DNA of 64,000 nucleotides, taken from Aquipseudomonas guryensis (GTDB lineage: Bacteria > Pseudomonadota > Gammaproteobacteria > Pseudomonadales > Pseudomonadaceae). Each line of letters opens with the position of its first letter. The first letter of the stretch is position 1. The notes beneath the pieces are model-generated. The model was not told where the DNA came from. It searched no databases and worked only from the letters and a program-made list of their open reading frames with translations. Below, in pieces: positions 1 to 8,828 of the stretch. The stretch spans positions 124,001 through 188,000 of the forward strand of contig NZ_JACJFN010000002.1 of assembly GCF_014164785.1 (NCBI RefSeq), written 5' to 3'. The position numbers and the translations under genes are program-made.

Positions 1-112
1 TTGTAACGGCGGCGCGCTATGGGTCACCCTCTGCTCATGGCCCAGTTGTTAAGATGGCGGCCTGCAAGGAGGGCGCCGGGTCAGTCGGTGCTGCAGTCCA
101 CGGAGAGTGTTG

Positions 113-433
113 ATGAGTGTGCAAGTGATCACGCGTGACGGTGAGGCCGAATATGCGGTACTGCCCTGGGCCGAGTACCAGGCATTGCTGCAGGCTGCCG
201 GACGCACGGTGGCAGCCGCGCCGCAAGAGCCGCAGGGGAATGCCGTAGCCCTGAGTGAGCTGGTTGCCCTGCGTGAGGCGCAAGGCCTGTCGCAGGCCGA
301 TCTGGCCCGCGCGGTGGGCATCAGTCCGCACTACCTGAATCTGTTCGAAAGCGGTGAACGCCAGCCCGATGGAGCGATCCTCCGCGCGTTGGGCCGTGTA
401 CTCGGTGTGAGCGCCTGGGAGCAGGGTTCTTGA
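113..433 (+). CDS. XRE-family helix-turn-helix regulator
   Basis: A 106-residue DNA-binding protein. The N-terminal ~30 residues (VITRDGEAEYAVLPWAEYQ) resemble the start of Phd/YefM-like or HigA-like proteins. Residues ~45-100 form an XRE helix-turn-helix (LREAQGLSQADLARAVGIS, then YLNLFESGERQP). ATG at 113 is preferred over GTG 107 and TTG 110 because GGAG at 102-105 sits 7 bases before it. The stop overlaps the TTG start of the next gene, so this is the first gene of a coupled three-gene operon. The target is unknown. The antitoxin-like N-terminus does not come with a recognisable toxin downstream. Confidence 0.85.
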   Translation: MSVQVITRDGEAEYAVLPWAEYQALLQAAGRTVAAAPQEPQGNAVALSELVALREAQGLSQADLARAVGISPHYLNLFESGERQPDGAILRALGRVLGVSAWEQGS

Positions 434-798
434 GCGTGCGCATCCACCGCCAGCATTGGCAGGCTCTGCTCACCGAGCTTGAGGATGCCCGCCGCCAGCG
501 CCATCTGCTGACCTACCGGGCCCTGGTCGAGCGCTTGCAGCTGCCTACTCCGGCGATGCAAACCCTGACCGCCGCGCTGGAGCATCTGGCGGCCATGGAT
601 GCCCGTGCCGAGCGTCCGTTGCGCAGCGCGCTGGTGATCAGTCAGGGTGCCAGCCGCCTGCCGCGCACCGGATTCTTCGAGTGCGTGAACCGCCTCGGGC
701 GTTTCTCCGGGCCTTCCGATGGCATCGCCGCGGCGTCCTGGCATGCGGCTGAAGTGGCCCGCGTCTTCGAGTTCAGCTACCCCGCCGAGGAAGCCTGA
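430..798 (+). CDS. hypothetical protein, coupled to the xre gene
   Basis: A 122-residue protein of no family I recognise. It starts at TTG 430, which overlaps the preceding stop (TTGA), so translation is probably coupled. The first ~60 residues look helical and are Leu/Arg/Gln-rich. The middle (residues ~65-95) has a less charged stretch including LVISQGASRLPRTGFF. No signal peptide or membrane segment is visible. It lies between an XRE regulator and a Sel1-repeat protein with essentially no intergenic DNA, so the three products are probably made together. Confidence 0.75.
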   Translation: MSVRIHRQHWQALLTELEDARRQRHLLTYRALVERLQLPTPAMQTLTAALEHLAAMDARAERPLRSALVISQGASRLPRTGFFECVNRLGRFSGPSDGIAAASWHAAEVARVFEFSYPAEEA

Positions 799-1269
799 GT
801 GCTCTGGCGCCTGCGTGCCCGCCTGGGTTACCGGGTAGCGCGGCAGCTGTTCCACTGGCGCTGGCTGATGCAGCAGCCGCGTGTCTGGACCTGGATGCAG
901 GGTCAGTTCGCGCGCATGGCGGCGCAAGGCGATGTGCCGGCGCAGAGTTTCTACGGTCATCTGTTGCTGTTTCGCGGCCAGGGTTTTGGTGCGCGCGAGG
1001 AAGGCCTGCGCCTGTTGCGTCTGGCGGCGCCGGCCGGGGATGGCAAGGCCGCCTATCAGCTGGGTTTGATCAGCCTCAGCGGTGATACTCGCCAGGCTCC
1101 AGATGGCGCCGAAGCGGCACGCTGGTGGACCCTGGCGGCGCAGGCCCGCCATCCGCTGGCGGCCCATCGACTGGCCCGGTTGTACCGCGAGGGTGGGCCA
1201 GGCTTGGTGGTGGACGCCGCTCTGGCGCAGCAGTTTGAGCAGCGGGCGCGAGAGTTGGGCTTAGGCTGA
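799..1269 (+). CDS. Sel1/TPR-like repeat protein
   Basis: A 156-residue protein starting at GTG 799, directly after the preceding stop, with GAGGAA at 787-792 as ribosome site. Alanine-rich helical repeats run from residue ~30 to the end, with Sel1-type signatures (AAYQLGLISL, AARWWTLAAQARHPLAAHRLARLY). Such solenoids are protein-binding scaffolds. The N-terminus is basic and Trp-rich with no clear signal peptide. The gene overlaps the end of the convergent EAL/GGDEF gene by 9 bases. The partner protein is unknown. Confidence 0.8.
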   Translation: MLWRLRARLGYRVARQLFHWRWLMQQPRVWTWMQGQFARMAAQGDVPAQSFYGHLLLFRGQGFGAREEGLRLLRLAAPAGDGKAAYQLGLISLSGDTRQAPDGAEAARWWTLAAQARHPLAAHRLARLYREGGPGLVVDAALAQQFEQRARELGLG

Positions 1270-3015
1270 TAGGCAGTCCAGCACATGCATGCTGTAGCCA
1301 GGCACCGCCTTGGCGTGACGCTTGGCTTCCGAGGCCAGACTGGCCAACTGCCCGGCGTCCAGCTTGGCGCAGGCTGCTGACTGCAGCTGCACGACCCCCA
1401 CGGACAAGGACAACAGCGGAAACTCCTCGCGCTGGCCCTGGCGGTTGTGCGCGACGAAGCAGCCGGCTTGCAGGTGTTCGTCGCGGTAGAAGCGTCGGCA
1501 CTGACCCTGGAAGTCTTCCAGCAGCAGTTGGATGCGTTTGCGCCAGTCGGCTGAGCCGAGTACCAGCATGAAGTCATCACCGCCGATGTGGCCGACGAAG
1601 TCGCAGCTCGGATCGACCCGTTCGTTCAGGCATTGGGCCAGGCACAGCAGCACCTCATCGCCCTTGGCATAGCCGTAGATGTCGTTGAACGGCTTGAAAC
1701 TGTCGATATCCACGTAACACACCGCCGCGTCGCGGCCCTGCTGCAGCAGGCGGCTCAGGCATTGCTGGATCGGCACGTTGCCCGGCAGCAACGTCAGCGG
1801 GTTGGCGTAGCGGGCCTGCTGGATCTTCACCTCGGTGATCAGCTTGAGCACGTCGATCACCCGCCCCAGGCCACGATAACGGCCCTGCTGGGTGATGATG
1901 AAATCCTCTTCGATGCGTTGCCTGGCCCTGCTGGTGAGCAGGCGGCTGACCTGTTGCAGTGACTGACCCAGGTCGACAGCGAGAAAGTCCGTGCTCATCA
2001 GGCGGCTGATCGGCTTGCGCGCAAACAGGTCGGTGGCGAAGGGCTTGAGCAGGGCCTCGGACAAGGAGTGGCGATGAATGATGCCCACCGGTTGCTGCTG
2101 TTCGTCGAGCACGGCCAGCGAGTTGAGGTTGGCCTGGGCGCGGAAGGCCTCCAGCACCTCGGCGGTGGCCGTGCTGTGGCTGACCGCCTGCTGCTCATTG
2201 AGCAGGGCGCCAAGGTCGGTGTTTTCCTCGTGCAGGCTGGTGGTGCTGCTGTCCAGTTGCGGCAACAGTTTGCGTGCGTCGCGTGGCGGTTGTTCCTGTG
2301 GTCGGCCAAGCAGATAGCCCTGCAGCAGGTCCACGCCCATTTCGCTGAGCACGGCCAGCTCTTCCGCCAGTTCGATGCCTTCGGCAATCACCTGGGCGCG
2401 AGAGGCCTTGGCCATTTTCAGGATGGAACCGACGAATTCGCGTTTCACCGCATCCTTGTGAATGCCATCGATGAAGTGGCGATCGATCTTCACGTAGTCG
2501 GGGCGCAGCTCGGACCACAGGCGCAGGCTGGAGTAGCCGGCACCTAGGTCGTCGAGGGCGATGGAGAAGCCCATGGCGCGATAGTGGTGCAGGGCGGTGT
2601 CGAGCAGGCTGAAATCGTCGATCGGTGCCTGTTCGGTCAGCTCGATCACCACCCGATCCGGGGTGATGCCGAATTCCTGCAACAGCTTGAGGGTACGCCC
2701 CGGCTGGTGGGTCGGCTCCAGCAGGGATTCCGGCGAGACGTTGAGGAACAGCTTGCCGTCCAGCTGCAGGTCACGGAAGCGCCGGCAGGCGCTGCGTCGG
2801 CTAGCCAGTTCCAGTTCGCTTAGGCGTCCGCAGTTGCGGGCCACGCTGAACAGGGCAATCGGTGAATGCAGCGGGCTGTTGGATGGGCCACGGGTCAGGG
2901 CTTCATAGCCAAGGATGCGGCGGTCGGCCAGGGCGATGATGGGCTGGAACAGGCTGTGCAGGTCGCCGTGAGCGAGGATCTGATCCAGTGCGCTCAACTG
3001 CTCGGTGACGGTCAT
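1261..3015 (-). CDS. EAL-CBS-GGDEF cyclic-di-GMP protein
   Basis: A 584-residue cytoplasmic protein in the unusual order EAL (residues ~15-245), paired CBS-like region (~280-410) and GGDEF (~420-575). The EAL catalytic signatures are intact: YEALTRG, FLNVSPES, IELTEQ, ALDDLGAGYSS, YVKIDR, IAEGIE and LLQGYLLGRP, so phosphodiesterase activity is expected. The cyclase motif reads GGDDF at ~477, and the inhibitory RxxD site before it is PSCD, so product binding is probably lost and cyclase activity is doubtful. ATG 3015 is chosen because the longer frame would run into the terminator behind prc. The layout matches what I recall for P. aeruginosa PA3258, beside prc. Confidence 0.9.
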   Translation of the reverse strand: MTVTEQLSALDQILAHGDLHSLFQPIIALADRRILGYEALTRGPSNSPLHSPIALFSVARNCGRLSELELASRRSACRRFRDLQLDGKLFLNVSPESLLEPTHQPGRTLKLLQEFGITPDRVVIELTEQAPIDDFSLLDTALHHYRAMGFSIALDDLGAGYSSLRLWSELRPDYVKIDRHFIDGIHKDAVKREFVGSILKMAKASRAQVIAEGIELAEELAVLSEMGVDLLQGYLLGRPQEQPPRDARKLLPQLDSSTTSLHEENTDLGALLNEQQAVSHSTATAEVLEAFRAQANLNSLAVLDEQQQPVGIIHRHSLSEALLKPFATDLFARKPISRLMSTDFLAVDLGQSLQQVSRLLTSRARQRIEEDFIITQQGRYRGLGRVIDVLKLITEVKIQQARYANPLTLLPGNVPIQQCLSRLLQQGRDAAVCYVDIDSFKPFNDIYGYAKGDEVLLCLAQCLNERVDPSCDFVGHIGGDDFMLVLGSADWRKRIQLLLEDFQGQCRRFYRDEHLQAGCFVAHNRQGQREEFPLLSLSVGVVQLQSAACAKLDAGQLASLASEAKRHAKAVPGYSMHVLDCLSA

Positions 3016-3034
3016 GGCGGGTCTCGCAGGGCGG

Positions 3035-3072
3035 AAAAAGAAAAGGACCGGTATCGCTACCGGCCCTTTCAT
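3035..3072 (-). terminator. Rho-independent terminator behind prc
   Basis: Read on the minus strand, a GC stem (GGGCCGGTA paired with TACCGGTCC, loop GCGA) is followed by a pyrimidine-rich TTTTCTTTTT tract. It lies 37 bases after the prc stop and just before the start of the EAL/GGDEF gene, so it separates the two transcription units. Confidence 0.8.
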
Positions 3073-3108
3073 TTCACGACAGAACGATGACGCTTTGATG
3101 ACGCCGCT

Positions 3109-5181
3109 TTAGTGCTTGGCCACCTGGGTGTCCATGCCGAGGTAATCGAGCAGGATGCGTCCGCTCTCGCTCAGGTAGGCATCGTCCTCCGGCTTGGTCT
3201 TTTCCGGTTCGACGGGCAGGCTGTCTTCATCCTCTTCCTTGATCTCCTTGAGCAGCTCTTCGCCCTTGGCCTTGCGCTTGGCGTTTTCCAGGGCCAGCTG
3301 GCGCGCCTCGATATCGGCACGCTGGCTGCGGCGGGTCTGCTCGTTGAGGCTGATGCTGGTTTGCTGCATCAGTTCCTGGGCCAGGGCCAGACGCTCGCGG
3401 GTGAAGACGAAGTCCGGGTTTTCTGCCGTACGCGCTTCGTGACGGGCTTTCAGTTCGGCCAGGAACGGCTTGAACGGATCGCTTGCCGGTTTGATCGCAG
3501 GGCGGATGCTGTCCCAGGGCATGGCTTCGGGCAGGGCGCTTTCGCCGATCTCCGTGGTATCGACGATGTCCGGATAGGCGATATCCGGCAGCACGCCCTG
3601 GTGCTGGGTGCTCTGTCCGGAAACGCGGTAGAACTTGGCCAAGGTCAGCTTCAGTTCGCCGTGGTTGAGCTCCTGAATGGTCTGCACCGTGCCTTTGCCG
3701 AAGGTCTGGCCGCCGAGGATCAGGCCGCGGTGGTAGTCCTGCATGGCGCCAGCGAAAATCTCCGAGGCGGAGGCCGAGAGGCGGTCGACCAGCACGGCCA
3801 GGGGGCCGGTGTAGAACACGCCGGGCTCCTCGTCGGCCAGCACATCTACGCGGCCGTCACTGTTGCGGACCAGCACGGTCGGACCCTGGTCGATGAACAG
3901 GCCGGTCAGCTCGGTGGCTTCCTGCAGCGAGCCGCCACCGTTGTCGCGCAGGTCGAGGACGACGCCGTCGACCTTGTCCTTTTTCAGCTCGGTGAGCAGG
4001 CGTTTGACGTCGCGGGTGGTGCTCTTGTAGTTCGGGTCACCCGCACGGAAGGCTTTGAAGTCGAGGTAGAAGGCCGGCACCTTGATCACCCCGAGCTTGT
4101 AGTCGCGGCCGTCATGGTTGAGCTTGAGCACTGACTTCTGCGCGGCCTGTTCCTCCAGCTTGACCGCTTCGCGGATGATGCTGACGACTTTGCTGGTCTG
4201 GTCGCTCGGCGCATTGCTGGCCGGAATCACTTCCAGGCGCACCTTGGAGCCTTTCGGCCCGCGAATCAGTTTGACCACTTCGTCCAGGCGCCAGCCGATC
4301 ACATCGACCATGTCCTTGTCGCCCTGCGCCACGCCGATGATCTTGTCGGCTGGAACGATCTGCTTACTCTTCTCCGCCGGACCGGCCGGCACCAGGCGTA
4401 CCACCTTGACGTGCTCGTTGTCGGACTGCAGCACGGCGCCGATGCCTTCCAGCGACAGGCTCATGTTGATGTCGAAGTTCTCCGCATTGTCCGGGGAGAG
4501 GTAGTTGGTATGCGGGTCGTAGGTCTGCGCGAAGGCATTGATGTAGGTCTGGAACACGTCCTCGCCGCTGGTCTGGTCGAGGCGCTTGAGCTGGCTCTTG
4601 TAGCGCTTGCTCAGCAGTTCCTCGATGGCCTTGGGTTCCTTGCCGGCCAGTTTCAGGCGCAGCACTTCATCCTTGACGCGTTTGCGCCAGAGGTCATCGA
4701 GTTCGGCGCGGTCTTTGGCCCAGGGTGCGTTCTCGCGCTCCACCAGCAGGCTTTCCTCGACGCTGAAATCGAGTTTCGAGGTGTCCTGCAGTAACTCGAT
4801 GGCGTAGTCCAGACGCTCCTGCACGCGCACCAATTGGCGCTTGTACATGAGGAAGCCGGGTTCCAGGTCGCCACTTTTCAGCAGGTCGTCGAACTTGTTG
4901 CGCCACTGGTCGAATTCAGCGATGTCGGCGGCGGTGAAGTAGCTGCGCGCCGGATCGAGGGTCTTCAGGTAGCCGTCGTAGATCTTCTGCGAGCGGGCAT
5001 CGTCGAGCGGCGGCTTGTTGTAGTGGTGGCGCTTGAGCAGCTCCACTACATTGAGGCTGGCAATCACCTGCTCACGGTCGGGCTGCAGGTATTCCCAGTT
5101 CTCCGGGCCGGTCTTGGCGGCTGCGGGCATAGCTTGCAGGCCCAGCACGAGAGCCAGGGCAGTAGAGGAGAGACGCAGCAT
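3109..5181 (-). CDS. prc: Carboxy-terminal processing protease Prc (AlgO)
   Basis: A periplasmic S41 tail-specific protease of 690 residues. It has a signal peptide (MLRLSSTALALVLGLQ, cleavage after AAA), an N-terminal helical region, a PDZ domain around residues 240-330, and the S41 core with the Ser of RLSASASEIF and the Lys of TFGKGTVQ that form the Ser-Lys dyad. A long charged helical tail follows, as in E. coli Prc. In P. aeruginosa the orthologue degrades the anti-sigma factor MucA and promotes alginate synthesis; that role is transferred by family. ATG 5181 gives a standard signal peptide. ATG 5214, 11 codons upstream, is an alternative, and neither has a strong ribosome site. Confidence 0.95.
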   Translation of the reverse strand: MLRLSSTALALVLGLQAMPAAAKTGPENWEYLQPDREQVIASLNVVELLKRHHYNKPPLDDARSQKIYDGYLKTLDPARSYFTAADIAEFDQWRNKFDDLLKSGDLEPGFLMYKRQLVRVQERLDYAIELLQDTSKLDFSVEESLLVERENAPWAKDRAELDDLWRKRVKDEVLRLKLAGKEPKAIEELLSKRYKSQLKRLDQTSGEDVFQTYINAFAQTYDPHTNYLSPDNAENFDINMSLSLEGIGAVLQSDNEHVKVVRLVPAGPAEKSKQIVPADKIIGVAQGDKDMVDVIGWRLDEVVKLIRGPKGSKVRLEVIPASNAPSDQTSKVVSIIREAVKLEEQAAQKSVLKLNHDGRDYKLGVIKVPAFYLDFKAFRAGDPNYKSTTRDVKRLLTELKKDKVDGVVLDLRDNGGGSLQEATELTGLFIDQGPTVLVRNSDGRVDVLADEEPGVFYTGPLAVLVDRLSASASEIFAGAMQDYHRGLILGGQTFGKGTVQTIQELNHGELKLTLAKFYRVSGQSTQHQGVLPDIAYPDIVDTTEIGESALPEAMPWDSIRPAIKPASDPFKPFLAELKARHEARTAENPDFVFTRERLALAQELMQQTSISLNEQTRRSQRADIEARQLALENAKRKAKGEELLKEIKEEDEDSLPVEPEKTKPEDDAYLSESGRILLDYLGMDTQVAKH

Positions 5182-5314
5182 GGTGATTCGACGCGATGGC
5201 AGTTGATAACGCATATTAGGCCGTCATGTGAGCGCCAGGTTCCATTGAGCCGGGCGGCAGAATGCAGAAAGCCCGGCACACAACGCCGGGGGGCTTGTTC
5301 ACTATGGAGGCAGC

Positions 5315-6277
5315 ATGAAGGCATTGCAAGGCGTCGAAGGGCAGGTGGAATGGTGCGAGCGGCCCGCTCCAGCCTGCGATGTAGGGCAGATTCGCGTGCG
5401 CGTGGCGGCGGCCGGGCTCAACCGTGCCGATCTGCTGCAACGCGCCGGTCTGTACCCACCGCCGCCGGGAAGCAGCGACGTGCTCGGCCTGGAGTGTTCC
5501 GGGGTGGTCAGCGAGGTCGGCGCCGGCAGCGCCTGGCAGATCGGTGACCGGGTTTGCTGCCTGTTGGCGGGCGGCGGGATGGCCGAGGAAGTGGTGGTCG
5601 ATGCCCGCCATGCGTTGCCTGTGCCGCAAGGCCTGTCGCTGGCCGAAGCGGCGGCGCTGCCGGAGGTGTATGCCACCGCCTGGCTCAACCTGTTCCAGCT
5701 GGCTGGGCTGAAACCGGGCGAGAAGGTGCTGCTGCATGCCGGCGCCAGTGGCGTCGGCTCGGCGGCGATCCAGCTGTGCAAGGCCTTCGGCAGCCCGTGC
5801 TGGGTCAGTGTCGGTTCCGCCGAGCGCCTGGCCTATTGCACCGACCTCGGTGCTCAGGGCGGCGCGCTACGCGGCGAGAACCTGGCCAGCCTGCGCGATT
5901 TTGCGCCGTTCGACGTGATTCTCGATCCGGTTGGCGCGACTTATGCCGAGCTCAATCTCGAGCTGCTGGCGCGCGACGGGCGCTGGGTGAATATCGGCCT
6001 GATGGGTGGCAGCAAGGCGCAGTTGGACATGGCCCTGCTGCTCGGCAAGCGCATCCAGCTGAGCGGTTCGACCCTGCGCAATCGCGATGATGAGTTCAAG
6101 GCGGCGCTGCTTAGCGATCTGGGCCAGCATGTCTGGCCGCTGTTTGCCGAGGGTCGTTTGAAGCCGCAACTGGAGCAGAGTTTCCCGGCCAAGGATGTGC
6201 AGGCCGCCTTTGCCGCGCTGGCGAGCAATCAGGTGGCTGGCAAGGTGGTGCTGTTGATCGACGAGAGCCTGGTCTAA
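5315..6277 (+). CDS. NAD(P)H quinone oxidoreductase, PIG3/zeta-crystallin type
   Basis: A 320-residue medium-chain dehydrogenase/reductase without catalytic zinc. The N-terminal GroES-like fold carries AAGLNRADLLQRAG and a PPPPG loop typical of PIG3 proteins. The Rossmann region has HAGASGVGSAAIQL near residue 145. It is expected to reduce quinones or conjugated carbonyls with NADPH in the cytoplasm. A strong GGAGG lies 7 bases before ATG 5315. It is divergent from prc, sharing a ~130-base promoter region. A weak hairpin (AGGCTttgcgAGCCT) follows the stop. Confidence 0.92.
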   Translation: MKALQGVEGQVEWCERPAPACDVGQIRVRVAAAGLNRADLLQRAGLYPPPPGSSDVLGLECSGVVSEVGAGSAWQIGDRVCCLLAGGGMAEEVVVDARHALPVPQGLSLAEAAALPEVYATAWLNLFQLAGLKPGEKVLLHAGASGVGSAAIQLCKAFGSPCWVSVGSAERLAYCTDLGAQGGALRGENLASLRDFAPFDVILDPVGATYAELNLELLARDGRWVNIGLMGGSKAQLDMALLLGKRIQLSGSTLRNRDDEFKAALLSDLGQHVWPLFAEGRLKPQLEQSFPAKDVQAAFAALASNQVAGKVVLLIDESLV

Positions 6278-6280
6278 CCA

Positions 6281-6320
6281 GGCTTTGCGAGCCTGTTTGC
6301 GATCTCATGCGCGCCATGCG
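6281..6320. other. Possible degenerate end of the MITE-like repeat
   Basis: Bases 6290-6314 (GCCTGTTTGCGATCTCATGC and on) match the terminal repeat of the element at 61226-61392 (GAACCTGTTGGCGATCTGC) at most positions. No matching second end was recognised. The hairpin at 6281-6296 may act as a weak terminator for the quinone reductase gene. Confidence 0.3.
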
Positions 6321-6391
6321 CACCGCAAGCCATGCACGTGGCTCAGGTGCGCACGGTGTCTCCTCCGTATTCTCGCCAGGCGCGGATCTCA

Positions 6392-7045
6392 TCACTTCCA
6401 GCTGAGGATCGGCCAGCCGGCCTGTTCGGCATGGGCGCGCAAAGTCGGATCCGGGTTGACTGCGTAGGGGAAGTCCACCTGGCTCAGCAGCGGCAGGTCG
6501 TTGCGCGAGTCGGAATAGAAGTAGGCGCCGGCCAGGCTTTCGCCTTGTTCCTGCAACCAGGCCTGCAGGCGGGTGACCTTGCCTTCGCGGTAGGTCAGCA
6601 CGCCCTGGGTCTTGCCGCTGTAGTGGCCGTGTTGCTGCTCCAGATCGATGGCCAGCACTTCCGCTATGCCCAGGCGTTCGGCGATGGCGCTGACCAGGAA
6701 ATGCGCCGAGGCGGAGATCACCAGCAGGCGATCGCCAGCGGCGCGGTGCTGAGCCAGGCAGCGCATGGCATCGCTGTAGATGATCGGCTCGATGACGTCC
6801 TCGACGAATGGGCCAACGACGAACTCGACTTCCTCCTCGGTGCGGCCCACCAGCGGCGACAGGGTGTAGGCCATGTAGTCCTCCATGGCCAGCTTGCCCT
6901 GGGAGTACAGCGCCATCAGCTCCTGCTCGCGGGCCAGGAAGCTCTCGCGGTCGACCCACTGGATGTCGGCCATGTGGGTGGCCCACAGCGAGGCGCAGTC
7001 GCCGTCAATCAGGGTCTCGTCGAGATCGAAGATTGCCAGGGCCAT
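6392..7045 (-). CDS. HAD-IB family phosphatase
   Basis: A 217-residue haloacid dehalogenase hydrolase of the phosphoserine-phosphatase-like IB branch. Motif I is IFDLDETLIDGD at residues 4-15, motif II is VISASAHFL, the motif III lysine is probably in GKVTR, and motif IV is YSDSRNDLPLL. ATG 7045 has GGGAGGTG upstream and overlaps the TAA of the ABC ATPase gene (TAATG), so the two are translationally coupled. As the last gene of the cluster it probably removes phosphate from the imported compound after the phosphodiesterase has acted. That role is inferred. Confidence 0.88.
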   Translation of the reverse strand: MALAIFDLDETLIDGDCASLWATHMADIQWVDRESFLAREQELMALYSQGKLAMEDYMAYTLSPLVGRTEEEVEFVVGPFVEDVIEPIIYSDAMRCLAQHRAAGDRLLVISASAHFLVSAIAERLGIAEVLAIDLEQQHGHYSGKTQGVLTYREGKVTRLQAWLQEQGESLAGAYFYSDSRNDLPLLSQVDFPYAVNPDPTLRAHAEQAGWPILSWK

Positions 7046-8034
7046 TACGCCACCTCCCGGATTGCCTGTTCGTCGATGGTCAGGCCGATGCATTGGCCCT
7101 TGCCGATCAGGTCGCCTTCACGACGGTTGAGTACGTCGACCACCAGTTGCACACCATTGGCTTCGACGCGGTAGCGGATGACGTTGCCGAGCAGGCTGTG
7201 GCCGAGTATTTCCGCGGCGATGGCGCCGCTGTGGTGCAGCTGGATGGCCTCCGGGCGGATGGCGATGCGGCTGCTGACCGGGCGCAGCAGCAGGCGGCTG
7301 GCGGTTTCCGCATCGAGCAGGTTGTAGTTGCCGATGAATCCGGCGGCGAAGGCATCCACGGGCGCGGTGTAGAGGGTCTCTGCGTCGCCGCTCTGGACGA
7401 TCTTGCCGGCGTTCATCAGGAAGATGCGGTCGCTCATGGTCAGCGCCTCCTCCTGATCGTGGGTGACGAAAATGGTAGTCAGGCCGAGATCCTGCTGGAT
7501 GCTGCGGATCTGCTCGCGCAGGTGCTTGCGGATGCGCGCATCCAGCGCCGACAGCGGCTCGTCGAGCAGCAGCAGGCGCGGGCGGGTGACCAGCGAGCGG
7601 GCCAGGGCCACCCGTTGGCATTGGCCGCCGGACAGCTGGTGCGGGTAGCGGCTGGCGAAATCGCCCAGCTCGACCATGGCCAGCGCTTCCTGTACGCGCT
7701 GGGCGCTTTCTTCCTTGCCGACCTTGTGCATACGCAGGCCGAAGGCGACGTTCTGCGCCACGCTCATGTTGGGGAACAGCGCGTAGCTCTGGAACACCAT
7801 GCCGATATCGCGCTTTTGCGGCGACAGCGGCACCAGGTCCTGGCCGTCGAGAAGGATCTGCCCGCCGCCGACTTCAGTCAGCCCGGCGATGCAGCGCAGC
7901 AGGGTGGATTTGCCGCAACCGGATGGGCCGAGCAGGGTGACGAACTCGCCCTGGGCGATTTCGCAGTTGATGTCACTGAAGATCGAGGTGGCGCCGTAGC
8001 TTTTATGCAGGCCGCGGATGCTCAGGTAACTCAT
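7045..8034 (-). CDS. ABC transporter ATP-binding protein (organophosphorus or related solute)
   Basis: A 329-residue ATPase of the PotA/FbpC/PhnT type: ABC domain plus a C-terminal TOBE-like regulatory region. Visible motifs are Walker A (LLGPSGCGKSTLL), signature LSGGQCQRVALARSL, Walker B LLLLDEPLSALD and switch VTHDQEEA. ATG 8034 overlaps the permease stop (ATGA). A longer open frame upstream exists but runs through the permease gene out of frame and is not used. It powers the two permeases at 8031-9660. Pseudomonas homologues are often annotated as 2-aminoethylphosphonate transporters; the true substrate is not shown here. Confidence 0.9.
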   Translation of the reverse strand: MSYLSIRGLHKSYGATSIFSDINCEIAQGEFVTLLGPSGCGKSTLLRCIAGLTEVGGGQILLDGQDLVPLSPQKRDIGMVFQSYALFPNMSVAQNVAFGLRMHKVGKEESAQRVQEALAMVELGDFASRYPHQLSGGQCQRVALARSLVTRPRLLLLDEPLSALDARIRKHLREQIRSIQQDLGLTTIFVTHDQEEALTMSDRIFLMNAGKIVQSGDAETLYTAPVDAFAAGFIGNYNLLDAETASRLLLRPVSSRIAIRPEAIQLHHSGAIAAEILGHSLLGNVIRYRVEANGVQLVVDVLNRREGDLIGKGQCIGLTIDEQAIREVA

Positions 8035-8828
8035 GAGTTGTCCTTGTTCAGGCGAGTGGCTGCCCAGGTGAAGATCAGCACGAAGAAGAAGTAGGAAATC
8101 ACCAGCGCGCTGTTGAAGTGGCCGCTGCTGTTTTTCATGTTGTTGAGGTACACCTGCAGGGTTTCGTAGCGGGTGCCGACCAGCAGGTTGGCGAACACGA
8201 ACTCGCCGAACAGGAAGCTGAAGGATAGGAACAGCGAGACCATCAGGCCCTTGCGCAGGTTCGGCAGCACCACCAGGAAGGCTGCCTGCCAGGTGCTGGC
8301 GCCGAGCAGTTGGGCGGCGTCCATCATGTCGCGCAGATTGATCGCCTGCAGGTTGTTGGTGATCGCCCGGTACATGAACGGCAGGGCTACGGTGAAGTAG
8401 CAGCCGATCAGGATCCATGGCGTGCCGACCATCGCCAGCGGCCCGGAACCGTAGACCTGCAGCAGGCCCACCGAGGACACCACCGGTGGCACGGCGAACG
8501 GCAGCAGGATGAGAATGTTCATCAGCCCGTCGAGCTTGGGGAAGTGGTAATGCACCACAAACAGCAGCGGCAGGATCAGCACCGTGGCCAGCAACAGGGA
8601 GCCGAAGCACACCAGCAGTGACTGGCCGAAAGCGGCGAGGAAACGCGGATCGCTCCACAGCGCCAAATACCACTTGAAGGTCAGGCCTGACGGCAGGATG
8701 GTCGCCGACCAGCTGGTGGACAGCGAGTAGAGCAGGGTACCGGCCAGCGGCAGCAGCAGGATCAGGAACAGCAGCCAGACCACCGTGCGGTGATAGAGGG
8801 CGGCCGGTTTGGCATCAGCGCGCGACAT
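8031..8828 (-). CDS. ABC transporter permease (second subunit)
   Basis: A 265-residue inner-membrane protein with about six hydrophobic segments, starting with VVWLLFLILLLPLAGTLLYS. A binding-protein-dependent permease loop lies near DAAQLLGASTWQAAFLVVLP, the EAA-type contact for the ATPase. GAGGAG precedes ATG 8828, and the start overlaps the end of the first permease gene by 14 bases. It probably forms a heterodimer with that subunit. Confidence 0.9.
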   Translation of the reverse strand: MSRADAKPAALYHRTVVWLLFLILLLPLAGTLLYSLSTSWSATILPSGLTFKWYLALWSDPRFLAAFGQSLLVCFGSLLLATVLILPLLFVVHYHFPKLDGLMNILILLPFAVPPVVSSVGLLQVYGSGPLAMVGTPWILIGCYFTVALPFMYRAITNNLQAINLRDMMDAAQLLGASTWQAAFLVVLPNLRKGLMVSLFLSFSFLFGEFVFANLLVGTRYETLQVYLNNMKNSSGHFNSALVISYFFFVLIFTWAATRLNKDNS

